This document shows, one piece after another, positions 1-6,744 of a stretch of DNA of 14,012 bases (within the stretch, counting starts at the first letter, position 1; each line of letters opens with the position of its first letter). The notes beneath the pieces are model-generated. The model did no database searches and was not told where the DNA came from. It saw only the letters and a list, made by a program, of their open reading frames with translations. Where the stretch lies: NCBI GenBank assembly GCA_016926315.1, contig JAFGOU010000101.1, forward strand, positions 1-14,012, in the 5' to 3' direction. This DNA is from Chitinispirillaceae bacterium (GTDB lineage Bacteria > Fibrobacterota > Chitinivibrionia > Chitinivibrionales > Chitinispirillaceae). The translations under genes and the position numbers were made by a program.

Positions 1-69
1 CGCGATGCGATCACGTTTGCCATCTGCGGGTATCATTATCGGAAGATTTACGAACGGCATGTGGCCTAG
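1..69 (+). CDS. Possible C-terminal tail of an upstream gene (5' end outside window)
   Basis: Frame 1 is open from the first base to a TAG at 67-69 and encodes about 22 residues ending in ICGYHYRKIYERHVA. The codon choice, with mostly G or C in third position, resembles that of the genes downstream. The product cannot be identified from so short a tail. Another frame is also open here, so this may be chance. If real, the gene would end 233 bases before grpE, leaving room for a promoter. Confidence 0.3.
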   Translation, partial: RDAITFAICGYHYRKIYERHVA

Positions 70-302
70 AAGGACGACCGGGAACAAGCCGGCGCAGGGT
101 ACAAGCGATGACAACGGTGGGGGCTTGCCGGATGACCTGTCTCTGCGGGGCGTTACGTGGCCTTGCCGGCAAAACTTTTTTGCGGAGAGACGGGGTGCAG
201 GCGGCGGCGACAGGTTCAGTGAAAATCTGGCAAGCACAAATGTGGAACGGGGATATCGTGACTTTGAAAAAGAGTAACGGTAGTCCGTAAAGGAAATCCA
301 TA
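70..302 (+). other. GC-rich upstream region of grpE, no supported gene
   Basis: Two short frames cross this stretch, but neither has a ribosome binding site or a recognisable product. It presumably carries the promoter of the grpE-dnaJ run. I could not find a convincing sigma-32-type promoter (CTTGAA with a CCCCAT-type -10) or a CIRCE operator. An AAAGGA Shine-Dalgarno at 289-294 sits 8 bases before the grpE ATG. Confidence 0.4.
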
Positions 303-827
303 ATGACCGGTGAAGTTGAGGATCAGGGAGAGCAAATCGACATCCTCCACGATAGGTATCTCCGACTTATGGCCGACTTCGAGAATTATAAGCGCCGGAG
401 CGGCCAGGAGCGGCAGCGACTCATTGAGGCCGCCGATGAACTGCTCATCGGCGAACTTATTGATGTTCGGGAGATTTTTGAACGCGCTTTTAAATCCGGC
501 GATCGGGGTGATAAATTCGTCGATGGCATGAAGCTCAATTATGCAAAACTAAACACTATACTGAAAAACCACGGGCTTGAAGCATATGGCGAGCCGGGAA
601 ACAAATTTGATCCCGGATTGCATGAAGCGCTCATTTGCGCACCCAACGAGACCATACCGGACTCGCATATCAGCGAAGTGCTTGAACGAGGCTATACGGT
701 CAAGGGGAAAATAATCAAACACGCCAAAGTAGCGGTTTCAAGCGGAAAAAGTCAATCAAACCCGGGACATCGGCTAATGCCGCTTCGCAAATCGCAAGGA
801 CGAAATGAACTACATCGACTATTATAA
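303..827 (+). CDS. grpE: GrpE nucleotide exchange factor
   Basis: GrpE is the nucleotide exchange factor of the cytoplasmic DnaK (Hsp70) chaperone; it releases ADP so that substrates can be let go. The 174-residue product shows the family pattern. A coiled-coil helix with the core RYLRLMADFENYKRR lies at about residues 18-32, followed by the four-helix-bundle segment. The C-terminal beta domain has NKFDPGLHEAL (about 100-110) and GYTVKGKIIKHAKVAVS (about 129-145). The usual acidic N-terminal extension is short. About 28 residues trail past the usual end, and their coding region contains the start signals of the next gene. The start is supported by AAAGGA at 289-294. It overlaps the DnaJ-family gene by 23 bases, so the two are probably translationally coupled. 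No dnaK is in the window. Confidence 0.95.
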   Translation: MTGEVEDQGEQIDILHDRYLRLMADFENYKRRSGQERQRLIEAADELLIGELIDVREIFERAFKSGDRGDKFVDGMKLNYAKLNTILKNHGLEAYGEPGNKFDPGLHEALICAPNETIPDSHISEVLERGYTVKGKIIKHAKVAVSSGKSQSNPGHRLMPLRKSQGRNELHRLL

Positions 828-1731
828 AGTACTCGGCGTTTCCACGACGGCTAGCACCGACGAGATCAAGAAGGCTTACCGAAGGCTTGCCGTCAGGTAT
901 CATCCCGACAAGACAAGGGGAGACAAGGCTGCCTGCGGGAAGTTCGTGGAGATCAATGACGCCAACCAGGTCCTCAGCGATCCAGAGAAACGGAAAAAGT
1001 ACGATCAGTTCGGCGCTGATTGGAAGCGCTACGAGGAAGCCGGGGCGCAGCAGGGAGGATTTGACTGGTCTAAGTATGCGAGCGGCGGCAACACGCAAAA
1101 GCAGCGGATGAGCGCCGATGAATTTGATTCGATGTTTACCGCAGGTAGTGACATCGATCTGTTTGAATTACTGTTTGGAGAGCGCGGAGGAAGAAGACCG
1201 GGGAGAAGGAACGCGGCATTCAAGGGCGAGGACCTTAATGCGGAGACAACGATATCGCTGGAAGAAGCCTATAATGGCGCTAAGCGGCTGATCCGGCTCG
1301 ATGGCCAGACGATCAGGGTGGCGGTTCCCCCTGGCATCAATGACGGACAGGTGTTACGGATTGCAGGAAAAGGGATGGATGGAACAGATGGCGGTCATAA
1401 GGGTGATCTCTACCTTATGGTTACCATAGCGCCGCATCCGGAATTTCATCGCAAGGGGAACGATCTTTACCGCGACGTTTCCGTCGGATTATACACCGCG
1501 GTGCTGGGGGGAAAAGTCCTGGTCAAGACATTGAAAGGCGCGGTAAAGGTCGACATCCCGAAGGAAACGCCGAACCATAAGGTGCTCAGGCTTCGTGGAC
1601 TCGGGATGCCGGTCTTTGACAAAAATAAAGAGTATGGGAACCTGTTCGTGTCGGTTGACATCCAGATGGTTGACCATCTCACGCGGCAGGAAAACGAATG
1701 GTTCGAAAAATTATCGGCACTGCGGAAATAG
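805..1731 (+). CDS. DnaJ-family co-chaperone, class B (CbpA-like)
   Basis: This J-domain protein of 308 residues should stimulate the DnaK ATPase and deliver unfolded clients to it. The J domain covers about residues 4-69, with the essential HPD at 33-35 and KKYDQFG closing helix IV. A Gly-rich linker of about 70-135 follows. The two C-terminal client-binding beta-sandwich domains lie at about 142-210 and 213-290, marked by VPPGINDGQVLRIAGKG and IPKETPNHKVLRLRGLGMP. There are no CxxCxGxG zinc-binding repeats, which separates it from canonical DnaJ and places it with CbpA/class B proteins. The ATG at 805 has AAGGA at 796-800 inside grpE and overlaps the grpE end. Coupling with grpE suggests stoichiometric expression of a DnaK helper pair. 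Confidence 0.93.
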   Translation: MNYIDYYKVLGVSTTASTDEIKKAYRRLAVRYHPDKTRGDKAACGKFVEINDANQVLSDPEKRKKYDQFGADWKRYEEAGAQQGGFDWSKYASGGNTQKQRMSADEFDSMFTAGSDIDLFELLFGERGGRRPGRRNAAFKGEDLNAETTISLEEAYNGAKRLIRLDGQTIRVAVPPGINDGQVLRIAGKGMDGTDGGHKGDLYLMVTIAPHPEFHRKGNDLYRDVSVGLYTAVLGGKVLVKTLKGAVKVDIPKETPNHKVLRLRGLGMPVFDKNKEYGNLFVSVDIQMVDHLTRQENEWFEKLSALRK

Positions 1732-1744
1732 ATCGGGCACCAGC

Positions 1745-3499
1745 ATGACCGCTAATCCACCTACCCTCAGGCATGGCGAGAGGGCGTTCCACGGCAAGCC
1801 TCTTGTTCCGGGAGTCGCGCGCGGGAAAGCGTACCTGCTTAAACGGGTGAGCCTTCAGCATTTTCAAAACGACAGGCATACCGTCGGATTCGTTCCATCC
1901 GAATTGGCAAAGCTTGATTACGCAGTCATCAGAAGTAAAGGTCAAATATCACGTTTCATGAGGAGTGACCAGCAGGGCGTTCAGGATCCGTCATATCCGA
2001 TATTCGAAGCGTCACTCCAGCTTTTGGACGATCCGGCCTTTATTTCATCAGTCAAGGATACCGTCGCTCGTACCGGCATAAACGGTGAATCCGTTCTTGC
2101 GGATGAGATCGTCCGGTTACGGGATGAAGCCGCCCAAAGCGCCGACGAATTAATGGTCAGGGGCCTGATTACCATGCAGGACCTGTATTATCGGCTGCTG
2201 TATAACATGCTTCCCGCCAACGAAGACCGTTTATCGTCAATCATGAAGATTCCGGCGGGCTCCATCCTTTTGGCCGATCGGCTGACACCGGTTGAGGTGG
2301 CGGTCGTACCGATGGACAAAGTAACAGGAGTACTCATTGAAGAAAATTCCCCTAACTCGCACTCGTCAATAATAGCGCTAACGCTCGGCGTGCCGGTCAT
2401 CATAGACTTCCCGGGAATCGGTTCTCTTGTAGATGAATCGACCGAAGTGCTGATTGACGCATACCGGGGGTATGTTTTTCTGAACCCATCCGAAGCGACC
2501 GTCAAAGAATGTCAGCATGTGGAAACCCGGCACAAAATAGCGGAAAGCCCCGTTGCGCATCCAGGTGATACATCGGTGGTATATTCGGCCGACGGTATCG
2601 CGATTCATCTCCTGTGCAATGCCTCCAGCCTTGCCGAGGTGCTGCGCGCGCATTGCCAGGGCATCACGGAGATCGGCCTTTTTCGCAGCGAAATGCGATA
2701 CCTTGCGAACACGGAATTGCCTACGGACGGACAGGAGGCGGCATATTACACCGGGATCTTCGGTGTGGAAGGGATTGCAAGCATGACGGTCCGCCTTCTT
2801 GATCTGGGCGGCGACAAGCTGCCGGTATATATGCAAATGGCAAAGGAGTCCGACCCGCAACTTGGATGCCGGGGCATCCGTTTTTTATTATCGCGTCCCG
2901 ACCTGATGAAAAGGCAGATCCGCGCCATCCTTGCTAATCGCGGAACGTTTCGCGCACGCTTACTGTTGCCCTTTATCACCACCGTGGACGATCTTTTAAA
3001 GTCCCGGGAGGTCATTGAAGGCGTCATTGCTGAAAGCAACTATGACGGCGATTTTCCCCAGGTCGGCATAATGGTTGAAGTTCCCGCCGTCGCCTTTTCG
3101 ATGGAATGGTTTTTGCCGAAAGTCGAATTTGTCTGTCTGGGGACCAATGATCTTTTACAGTATTTTTTCGCCGTTAATCGAGACCAGGATGATATACAGA
3201 AGTACAACCGATTCGCGCACCCCGCTTTTTTAAGATTACTCAAAGGGGTTGTCACCGCTTGCGGGAAGCACAGCAAGCATCTTACGGTTTGCGGCGAAAT
3301 GGCATCGGACACGGTCGGGTGCTGTCTGCTCGCAGCATCGGGCGCCGTGAATCTGTCGGTACAACCCGATGCACTGCATCATGTGCGTCATGCACTATTA
3401 AAACTCAATCTTGCCGGCCTGCGGGCAGCGTTGCCGGCCCTTTATGATGAGGAAAGCGCCGATGAGGTGGAGCAAAAAATCCGGAAGATAGGGATCTGA
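1745..3499 (+). CDS. ptsI: PTS Enzyme I (phosphoenolpyruvate-protein phosphotransferase)
   Basis: Enzyme I autophosphorylates on a histidine with phosphoenolpyruvate and passes the phosphate to HPr. The 584-residue product has the usual length and order for the family. An N-terminal segment PGVARGKAYLL (22-32) precedes the HPr-interacting helical region. The phosphohistidine domain has SHSSIIALTLGVPVI with His206. The C-terminal PEP-binding TIM barrel carries GLFRSEMRYL (311-320), LLDLGGDK (351-358), GIMVEVPA (441-448), LGTNDLLQY (465-473) and the acid/base cysteine in TVCGEMASD (Cys516). The Gly-Gly-Arg-Thr usually preceding SH is replaced by NSPN. An in-frame ATG at 1595 lies inside the dnaJ-like gene and gives an unrelated N-terminus, so 1745 is chosen although its Shine-Dalgarno is weak. 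There is no GAF domain. HPr and EII are not in the window, so it may serve regulation rather than sugar uptake (inference). Confidence 0.92.
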   Translation: MTANPPTLRHGERAFHGKPLVPGVARGKAYLLKRVSLQHFQNDRHTVGFVPSELAKLDYAVIRSKGQISRFMRSDQQGVQDPSYPIFEASLQLLDDPAFISSVKDTVARTGINGESVLADEIVRLRDEAAQSADELMVRGLITMQDLYYRLLYNMLPANEDRLSSIMKIPAGSILLADRLTPVEVAVVPMDKVTGVLIEENSPNSHSSIIALTLGVPVIIDFPGIGSLVDESTEVLIDAYRGYVFLNPSEATVKECQHVETRHKIAESPVAHPGDTSVVYSADGIAIHLLCNASSLAEVLRAHCQGITEIGLFRSEMRYLANTELPTDGQEAAYYTGIFGVEGIASMTVRLLDLGGDKLPVYMQMAKESDPQLGCRGIRFLLSRPDLMKRQIRAILANRGTFRARLLLPFITTVDDLLKSREVIEGVIAESNYDGDFPQVGIMVEVPAVAFSMEWFLPKVEFVCLGTNDLLQYFFAVNRDQDDIQKYNRFAHPAFLRLLKGVVTACGKHSKHLTVCGEMASDTVGCCLLAASGAVNLSVQPDALHHVRHALLKLNLAGLRAALPALYDEESADEVEQKIRKIGI

Positions 3500-3525
3500 C
3501 GATACATGGCGAAAGCAAAACGTGC

Positions 3526-5364
3526 ATGGCTTCAAACGCTTCACGGTTCCTGAATACACAGATAGTGCTTTTTCTCTGGCTCTGCATCAGTCAGCCTGTC
3601 AATGCCCGGCAAACCTCCGATACCATTGATTCATCCAGCGTGTACCGGGAAATCGAAACGTTTTCAAAAAAAAGCAAGCTCACGGCGTTTATGCATAGCT
3701 TGGTTTTCAAACCGGTTGCATCAACCCCGGCAAAAAAAGGAAACCCCCGCCTTTTGCGGCGCCGTTATGAGGCTTTTGAGGGGAAAATTATCAGGAGCAT
3801 AAACATCGTTACGCTGGATCCGTTCGGCTATTCGGTAAAAGATACAACGATACTGCCGCAAAACTATTTATTTAAAACCGGAAATGTTTTGCATCTGAAA
3901 ACGCATAACAGCGCCATCGGGAACCTGTTGCTTATCCATAAAAAGCAGCCGTTTGATTCCCTGCTAGTAAAGGAGTCGGAACGGTTGATTCGCCGACAGC
4001 ATTATATCGATGATGTTTTGCTGTTCATTTCGCCTGCAGGAAAAACTGACGATTCTGTTGATATGTATATCCGCGTGTCGGATAAATGGAGCATCATTCC
4101 TGATGGTACCGGCTCCGCAGCACGCCTGACGGCTGGCTTCACTGAAAATAATTTTACAGGATTCGGACATGAGTTAAAAGCCGGATATACCTGGAATCAT
4201 TCCAATGGAAAAAACGCCTTTGTGGGGAATTATTCCGTCCCGAACATCCGCAACTCCCACGTACAATCCGTTTTGCATTATGCCATTGATGAAAACGACA
4301 ATTCCGGTACAAGCGGTGCGGTTGAACGTCCGTTTTATTCGCCCCTTGCGCGGTGGGCGGCGGGACTGAATATTTCCCGGCAATTCCTCGCGGACACGTC
4401 TGCCGATACCATGTCGGGCAGGAGGGGGCAGGATATAAAATTCACGACACAGGACTATTGGGCCGGCACTGCAAACAGGATTTCCAAAGGTACTGCGGAA
4501 ATTGAGCGCACTACCAATGCGATCTTTTCATCACGCTATTTACGCATCCGGTATCTTGAAAAACCGGATGAAGCGCACGATTCGTTGCGCCGGTATCCCG
4601 ACGAAGATTTTTTGTTGACTGGCCTGGGGATTTCAACGCGGCGTTATTTCCAGGACAATTACATTTTTAATTTTGGCATTATCGAAGACGTACCGGTGGG
4701 GAAAGTGTATGGATTAACGGGAGGGTACCAGATACGAAACAATACCGGGCGTTTATATCTGGGCGCGCGAATATCATCGGGTAATTATAATGAATGGGGG
4801 TATCTGAGTTCTACCGTTGAATATGGGACCTTCTTTCGTGAATCAGTTACAGAGCAGGGCGTTTTTGACGCCGATGCACACTATTTCAGCAATATGTTTG
4901 AAATCGGGAATTGGCGGATCCGGCAGTTTATTAAACCGCAGGTCACCTGGGGAATAAACAGGTATTCCTACGATAGTTTGACCATAAACGATAAAAACGG
5001 AATACGCGGATTCAACAGCTCCTTGCGGGGTACAAGAAAAGTCCTTTTGACGCTCCAGACGCAATCCTTTACTCCGTGGAAAGTACTGGGGTTCAGATTC
5101 GGGCCGTTTCTGGTCGGTTCGGTCGCCATGCTCGGTGATGCGACATCCGGATTCAAAAACAGCCCGGTGTATTCACAACTTGGCACAGGTGCTTTAATTA
5201 ACAATAATTATCTGGTATTAAGCAACTTCCAATTGTCCGTCGCCTATTACCCCTCCATACCCGGCAAGGGATATAATGTCATCAAAATAAATGTATTCAG
5301 GACGAGCGATTTCGGGTTTCGTGATTTTACCTTCGGAAAGCCGGAAATAGTGGCTTTCCGATAG
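3526..5364 (+). CDS. Omp85/BamA-TamA-like outer-membrane beta-barrel protein
   Basis: The 612-residue product starts with a hydrophobic segment (about 11-22) followed by QPVNARQ, which reads as a cleavable signal peptide. Residues about 85-185 look like a POTRA domain: GKIIRSINIVTLDPFG, then FDSLLVKESERLIRRQHYIDDVLLFI, then a VDMYIRVSDKW strand. From about 200 to the end are alternating, aromatic-rich strands typical of an outer-membrane barrel. GIRGFNSSLRGTRK (492-505) matches the (V/I)RG(F/Y) lid-loop signature of Omp85 proteins. The protein ends in VAFR, not in a terminal aromatic residue. Family members insert or translocate outer-membrane proteins; the substrate here is unknown. It follows ptsI by 26 bases and is likely co-transcribed. 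The only in-frame ATG that leaves an intact signal peptide is 3526; its Shine-Dalgarno is poor. Confidence 0.8.
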   Translation: MASNASRFLNTQIVLFLWLCISQPVNARQTSDTIDSSSVYREIETFSKKSKLTAFMHSLVFKPVASTPAKKGNPRLLRRRYEAFEGKIIRSINIVTLDPFGYSVKDTTILPQNYLFKTGNVLHLKTHNSAIGNLLLIHKKQPFDSLLVKESERLIRRQHYIDDVLLFISPAGKTDDSVDMYIRVSDKWSIIPDGTGSAARLTAGFTENNFTGFGHELKAGYTWNHSNGKNAFVGNYSVPNIRNSHVQSVLHYAIDENDNSGTSGAVERPFYSPLARWAAGLNISRQFLADTSADTMSGRRGQDIKFTTQDYWAGTANRISKGTAEIERTTNAIFSSRYLRIRYLEKPDEAHDSLRRYPDEDFLLTGLGISTRRYFQDNYIFNFGIIEDVPVGKVYGLTGGYQIRNNTGRLYLGARISSGNYNEWGYLSSTVEYGTFFRESVTEQGVFDADAHYFSNMFEIGNWRIRQFIKPQVTWGINRYSYDSLTINDKNGIRGFNSSLRGTRKVLLTLQTQSFTPWKVLGFRFGPFLVGSVAMLGDATSGFKNSPVYSQLGTGALINNNYLVLSNFQLSVAYYPSIPGKGYNVIKINVFRTSDFGFRDFTFGKPEIVAFR

Positions 5365-5462
5365 AGGTCCCCTTTGACGGTTCCTTCTCCAGGTGAGCCT
5401 GCGTGATGGCATGGTTATTGCAACTCTTTTAGCAGCAATCATCTATTATCCGGGAATAATAA

Positions 5463-5498
5463 CGAGAGATACATTTCTGTATGACTCGTCATGTATCT
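5463..5498 (+). promoter_or_regulatory. Possible pair of mutually exclusive hairpins upstream of the small membrane peptide
   Basis: ATACA at 5469-5473 can pair with TGTAT at 5478-5482 across a TTTC loop, with CGAG/CTCG (5463-5466, 5485-5488) as a lower stem. The same left arm, extended to AGATACAT (5467-5474), can instead pair with ATGTATCT (5491-5498). The two structures cannot form together. No U-tract follows, so it is not an obvious terminator. Confidence 0.3.
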
Positions 5499-5535
5499 GC
5501 CTTTAAATCCGACTGGTTGGGAAACATGACCTATG

Positions 5536-5543
5536 AAAGGAGG
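5536..5543 (+). promoter_or_regulatory. Very strong ribosome binding site
   Basis: AAAGGAGG sits 5 bases before the ATG at 5549. It is the best Shine-Dalgarno match in the window and the main reason for calling the 26-codon gene after it. Confidence 0.7.
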
Positions 5544-5548
5544 GGACC

Positions 5549-5629
5549 ATGGAACTAGGCTTAATCATCGGCGTGTTGGTTGTAGTCATTTTAGTGGTTG
5601 GGATTGTCTATTTATGGCAACGGGTATAA
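5549..5629 (+). CDS. Small single-pass membrane peptide, 26 residues
   Basis: This 26-codon frame is too short for standard gene callers. It begins MELGLIIGVLVVVILVVG and ends YLWQRV before TAA. Nearly the whole peptide is one hydrophobic helix (about residues 4-23), with Glu2 at one end and Gln-Arg at the other, which by charge suggests N-out/C-in insertion. It has a near-perfect Shine-Dalgarno at ideal spacing. It lies 184 bases after the outer-membrane protein gene and 419 bases before the ABC ATPase gene, so it may be its own transcript. Small hydrophobic peptides of this kind often bind and modulate membrane complexes or respond to envelope stress. I do not recognise a family, so no function is assigned. 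Confidence 0.6.
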   Translation: MELGLIIGVLVVVILVVGIVYLWQRV

Positions 5630-5644
5630 TAATCTCATCGGTGA

Positions 5645-5753
5645 TATACCGCATTGCTTCCGGCACTACCATAGAGCTTTTGAGGGATGACAACGCCTGA
5701 AAAATGAAGCCGGCAGAGCCGGAAAAAATGTTATAGTATTGCTCTGCGGTATA
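5645..5753. repeat. Nested inverted-repeat segment, 109 bp
   Basis: The ends are a perfect 9-bp inverted repeat, TATACCGCA at 5645-5653 and TGCGGTATA at 5745-5753. A second nested pair, TTCCGGC (5658-5664) and GCCGGAA (5718-5724), lies inside. It directly abuts the next inverted-repeat element. It could be a structured RNA, a degenerate miniature mobile element or part of a composite with its neighbour. No protein-coding frame is supported inside. Confidence 0.45.
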
Positions 5754-5883
5754 AGGTACTGTAGCTCATAAAATATACGCAAGAAGGAGCCTGCCCTGCC
5801 TGCACTGAGCCGGGTCGAAGTCTGCACTGAGTTTTACCGAAGTGTGAGCCTGTCGAGGGGTATATTTGCCTCACACAGTACCT
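5754..5883. mobile_element. MITE-like 130-bp element with terminal inverted repeats
   Basis: The ends are AGGTACTGT (5754-5762) and ACAGTACCT (5875-5883), a perfect 9-bp inverted repeat. Inside each arm the similarity continues to ATATAC (5773-5778) and GTATAT (5860-5865), allowing one gap, so the imperfect terminal repeat is about 25 bp. The interior has no gene and holds three TGAG..CGAag-type units. The size, terminal repeats and lack of coding capacity fit a miniature inverted-repeat element. A clear target-site duplication was not found, so it could also be a large REP/BIME-type palindrome. Confidence 0.5.
5803..5860. repeat. Three degenerate tandem REP-like units
   Basis: Unit 1 is CACTGAGCCGGGTCGAAGT (5803-5821), unit 2 is CACTGAGTTTTACCGAAGTG (5825-5844), and unit 3 is GTGTGAGCCTGTCGAGGGG (5842-5860, sharing a few bases with unit 2). 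They share TGAG, a spacer of 6-7 bases, then CGAag/CGAgg. The same core occurs in the palindrome at 11985-12075, so both belong to one dispersed repeat family. Confidence 0.55.
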
Positions 5884-6048
5884 AATTTGCTGTCATCCCT
5901 CCTTATCGACAAGGGTGATTGATACGTTGCCGGTTGTCTGGAACATCCGGCCAGTGCAGTTGATACGATAGACGATTCCGGTCAAAGTTCTCACACTGAC
6001 TCTTATGCGAAAAGCCATCAACGATCATTTTTCCGGTTTAGCGGGATA
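5884..6048 (+). other. Untranslated region before the ABC operon
   Basis: No gene is supported. A TTGATACG-type octamer occurs twice (near 5919 and 5959), and GCCGG/CCGGC arms flank a short loop near 5929-5951. A 14-codon frame at 6005-6049 ends in TAATG, sharing its last A with the ABC start codon, but it has no Shine-Dalgarno. No confident promoter could be picked. Confidence 0.3.
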
Positions 6049-6744
6049 ATGAAACAACAATGTATGCAGATCGATATTCAGGATCTTTCAAAGGTGTACA
6101 AGGGGAAAAGAGGGCTTCAGCCGGTACGTCTTGAGGTGGAAAAAGGGGAACTGATTGCCGTCATCGGTCACAACGGAGCAGGTAAATCCACGCTTTTAAA
6201 AATGTTGGCAAGTTGGCTCATTCCCGACAGCGGACAAGTTCTGGTGGATGGGATCAACCTGAGAAACCGGTCGGCTGTTGTCAGAAAGGTTGGTTTTGTC
6301 CCGGAAACGCCCAATCTTTTCGAACTCTTTTCCGTTGAATATAACCTTAAAATAGTCGCCCGTCTTTTTCAGGTTCCCTCTTTACGTATCGAAGAGGTCC
6401 TGACATTTTTTGAATTGTTGCCCTATCGTAATAATACAATACAGGTTTTATCAAAAGGGCTAAGGCAAAGGGTAAGTATCGGGCGTGCTTTTTTGGCAAA
6501 TCCGCCAGTGCTTCTTTTCGATGAACCTACATCGGGTTTGGACTTTGAAATGACGAAAGAGGTGTATCGGTTGCTGAGGGGATTTCATGCATCAGGAAAA
6601 ACGATCATATTTACTTCCCATCGGCCAGAGGAGATACAAACCCTTGCAACACGCATCGTCGTATTACACCAGGGATTTCTGGTATTCGATGGCTCTTCAC
6701 ACAGTTATTTCCAATCAGAAATTCATGAAAAGCTATACCGGTGA
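6049..6744 (+). CDS. ABC transporter ATP-binding protein
   Basis: This 231-residue ATPase drives an ABC-2 type exporter on the cytoplasmic face of the inner membrane. All nucleotide-binding motifs are present. They are Walker A GHNGAGKST (40-48), a Q-loop position reading VGFVPETPN with Glu in place of Gln as in many CcmA/DrrA-type ATPases, the signature LSKGLRQR (134-141), Walker B VLLFDEP (154-160), the D-loop SGLD (162-165) and the switch His191 in TSHRPEE. It lacks the C-terminal extension of longer exporter ATPases. ATG 6049 is the first start in frame; ATG 6064 is an alternative that trims 5 residues, and neither has a clear Shine-Dalgarno. The stop codon overlaps the permease start. 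The substrate is unknown. Confidence 0.93.
   Translation: MKQQCMQIDIQDLSKVYKGKRGLQPVRLEVEKGELIAVIGHNGAGKSTLLKMLASWLIPDSGQVLVDGINLRNRSAVVRKVGFVPETPNLFELFSVEYNLKIVARLFQVPSLRIEEVLTFFELLPYRNNTIQVLSKGLRQRVSIGRAFLANPPVLLFDEPTSGLDFEMTKEVYRLLRGFHASGKTIIFTSHRPEEIQTLATRIVVLHQGFLVFDGSSHSYFQSEIHEKLYR

Noticed and set aside
160..182. TTGCCGGCAA palindrome followed by a T-run as a terminator
   Set aside because: The palindrome leaves no loop for a stable stem, and no upstream gene end is close enough.
5..290. Short + strand frames (5-277 and 108-290) upstream of grpE
   Set aside because: No Shine-Dalgarno, low-complexity Gly/Arg-rich products and no recognisable family; they look like chance frames in GC-rich DNA.
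1595..1744. Extended start for Enzyme I
   Set aside because: The extra 50 residues are an out-of-frame reading of the DnaJ-like C-terminus; the Enzyme I homology begins just after the ATG at 1745.
5418..5449. Possible promoter TTGCAA...TATTAT
   Set aside because: The spacer is 20 bases, outside the normal 16-18 range; not strong enough to list.
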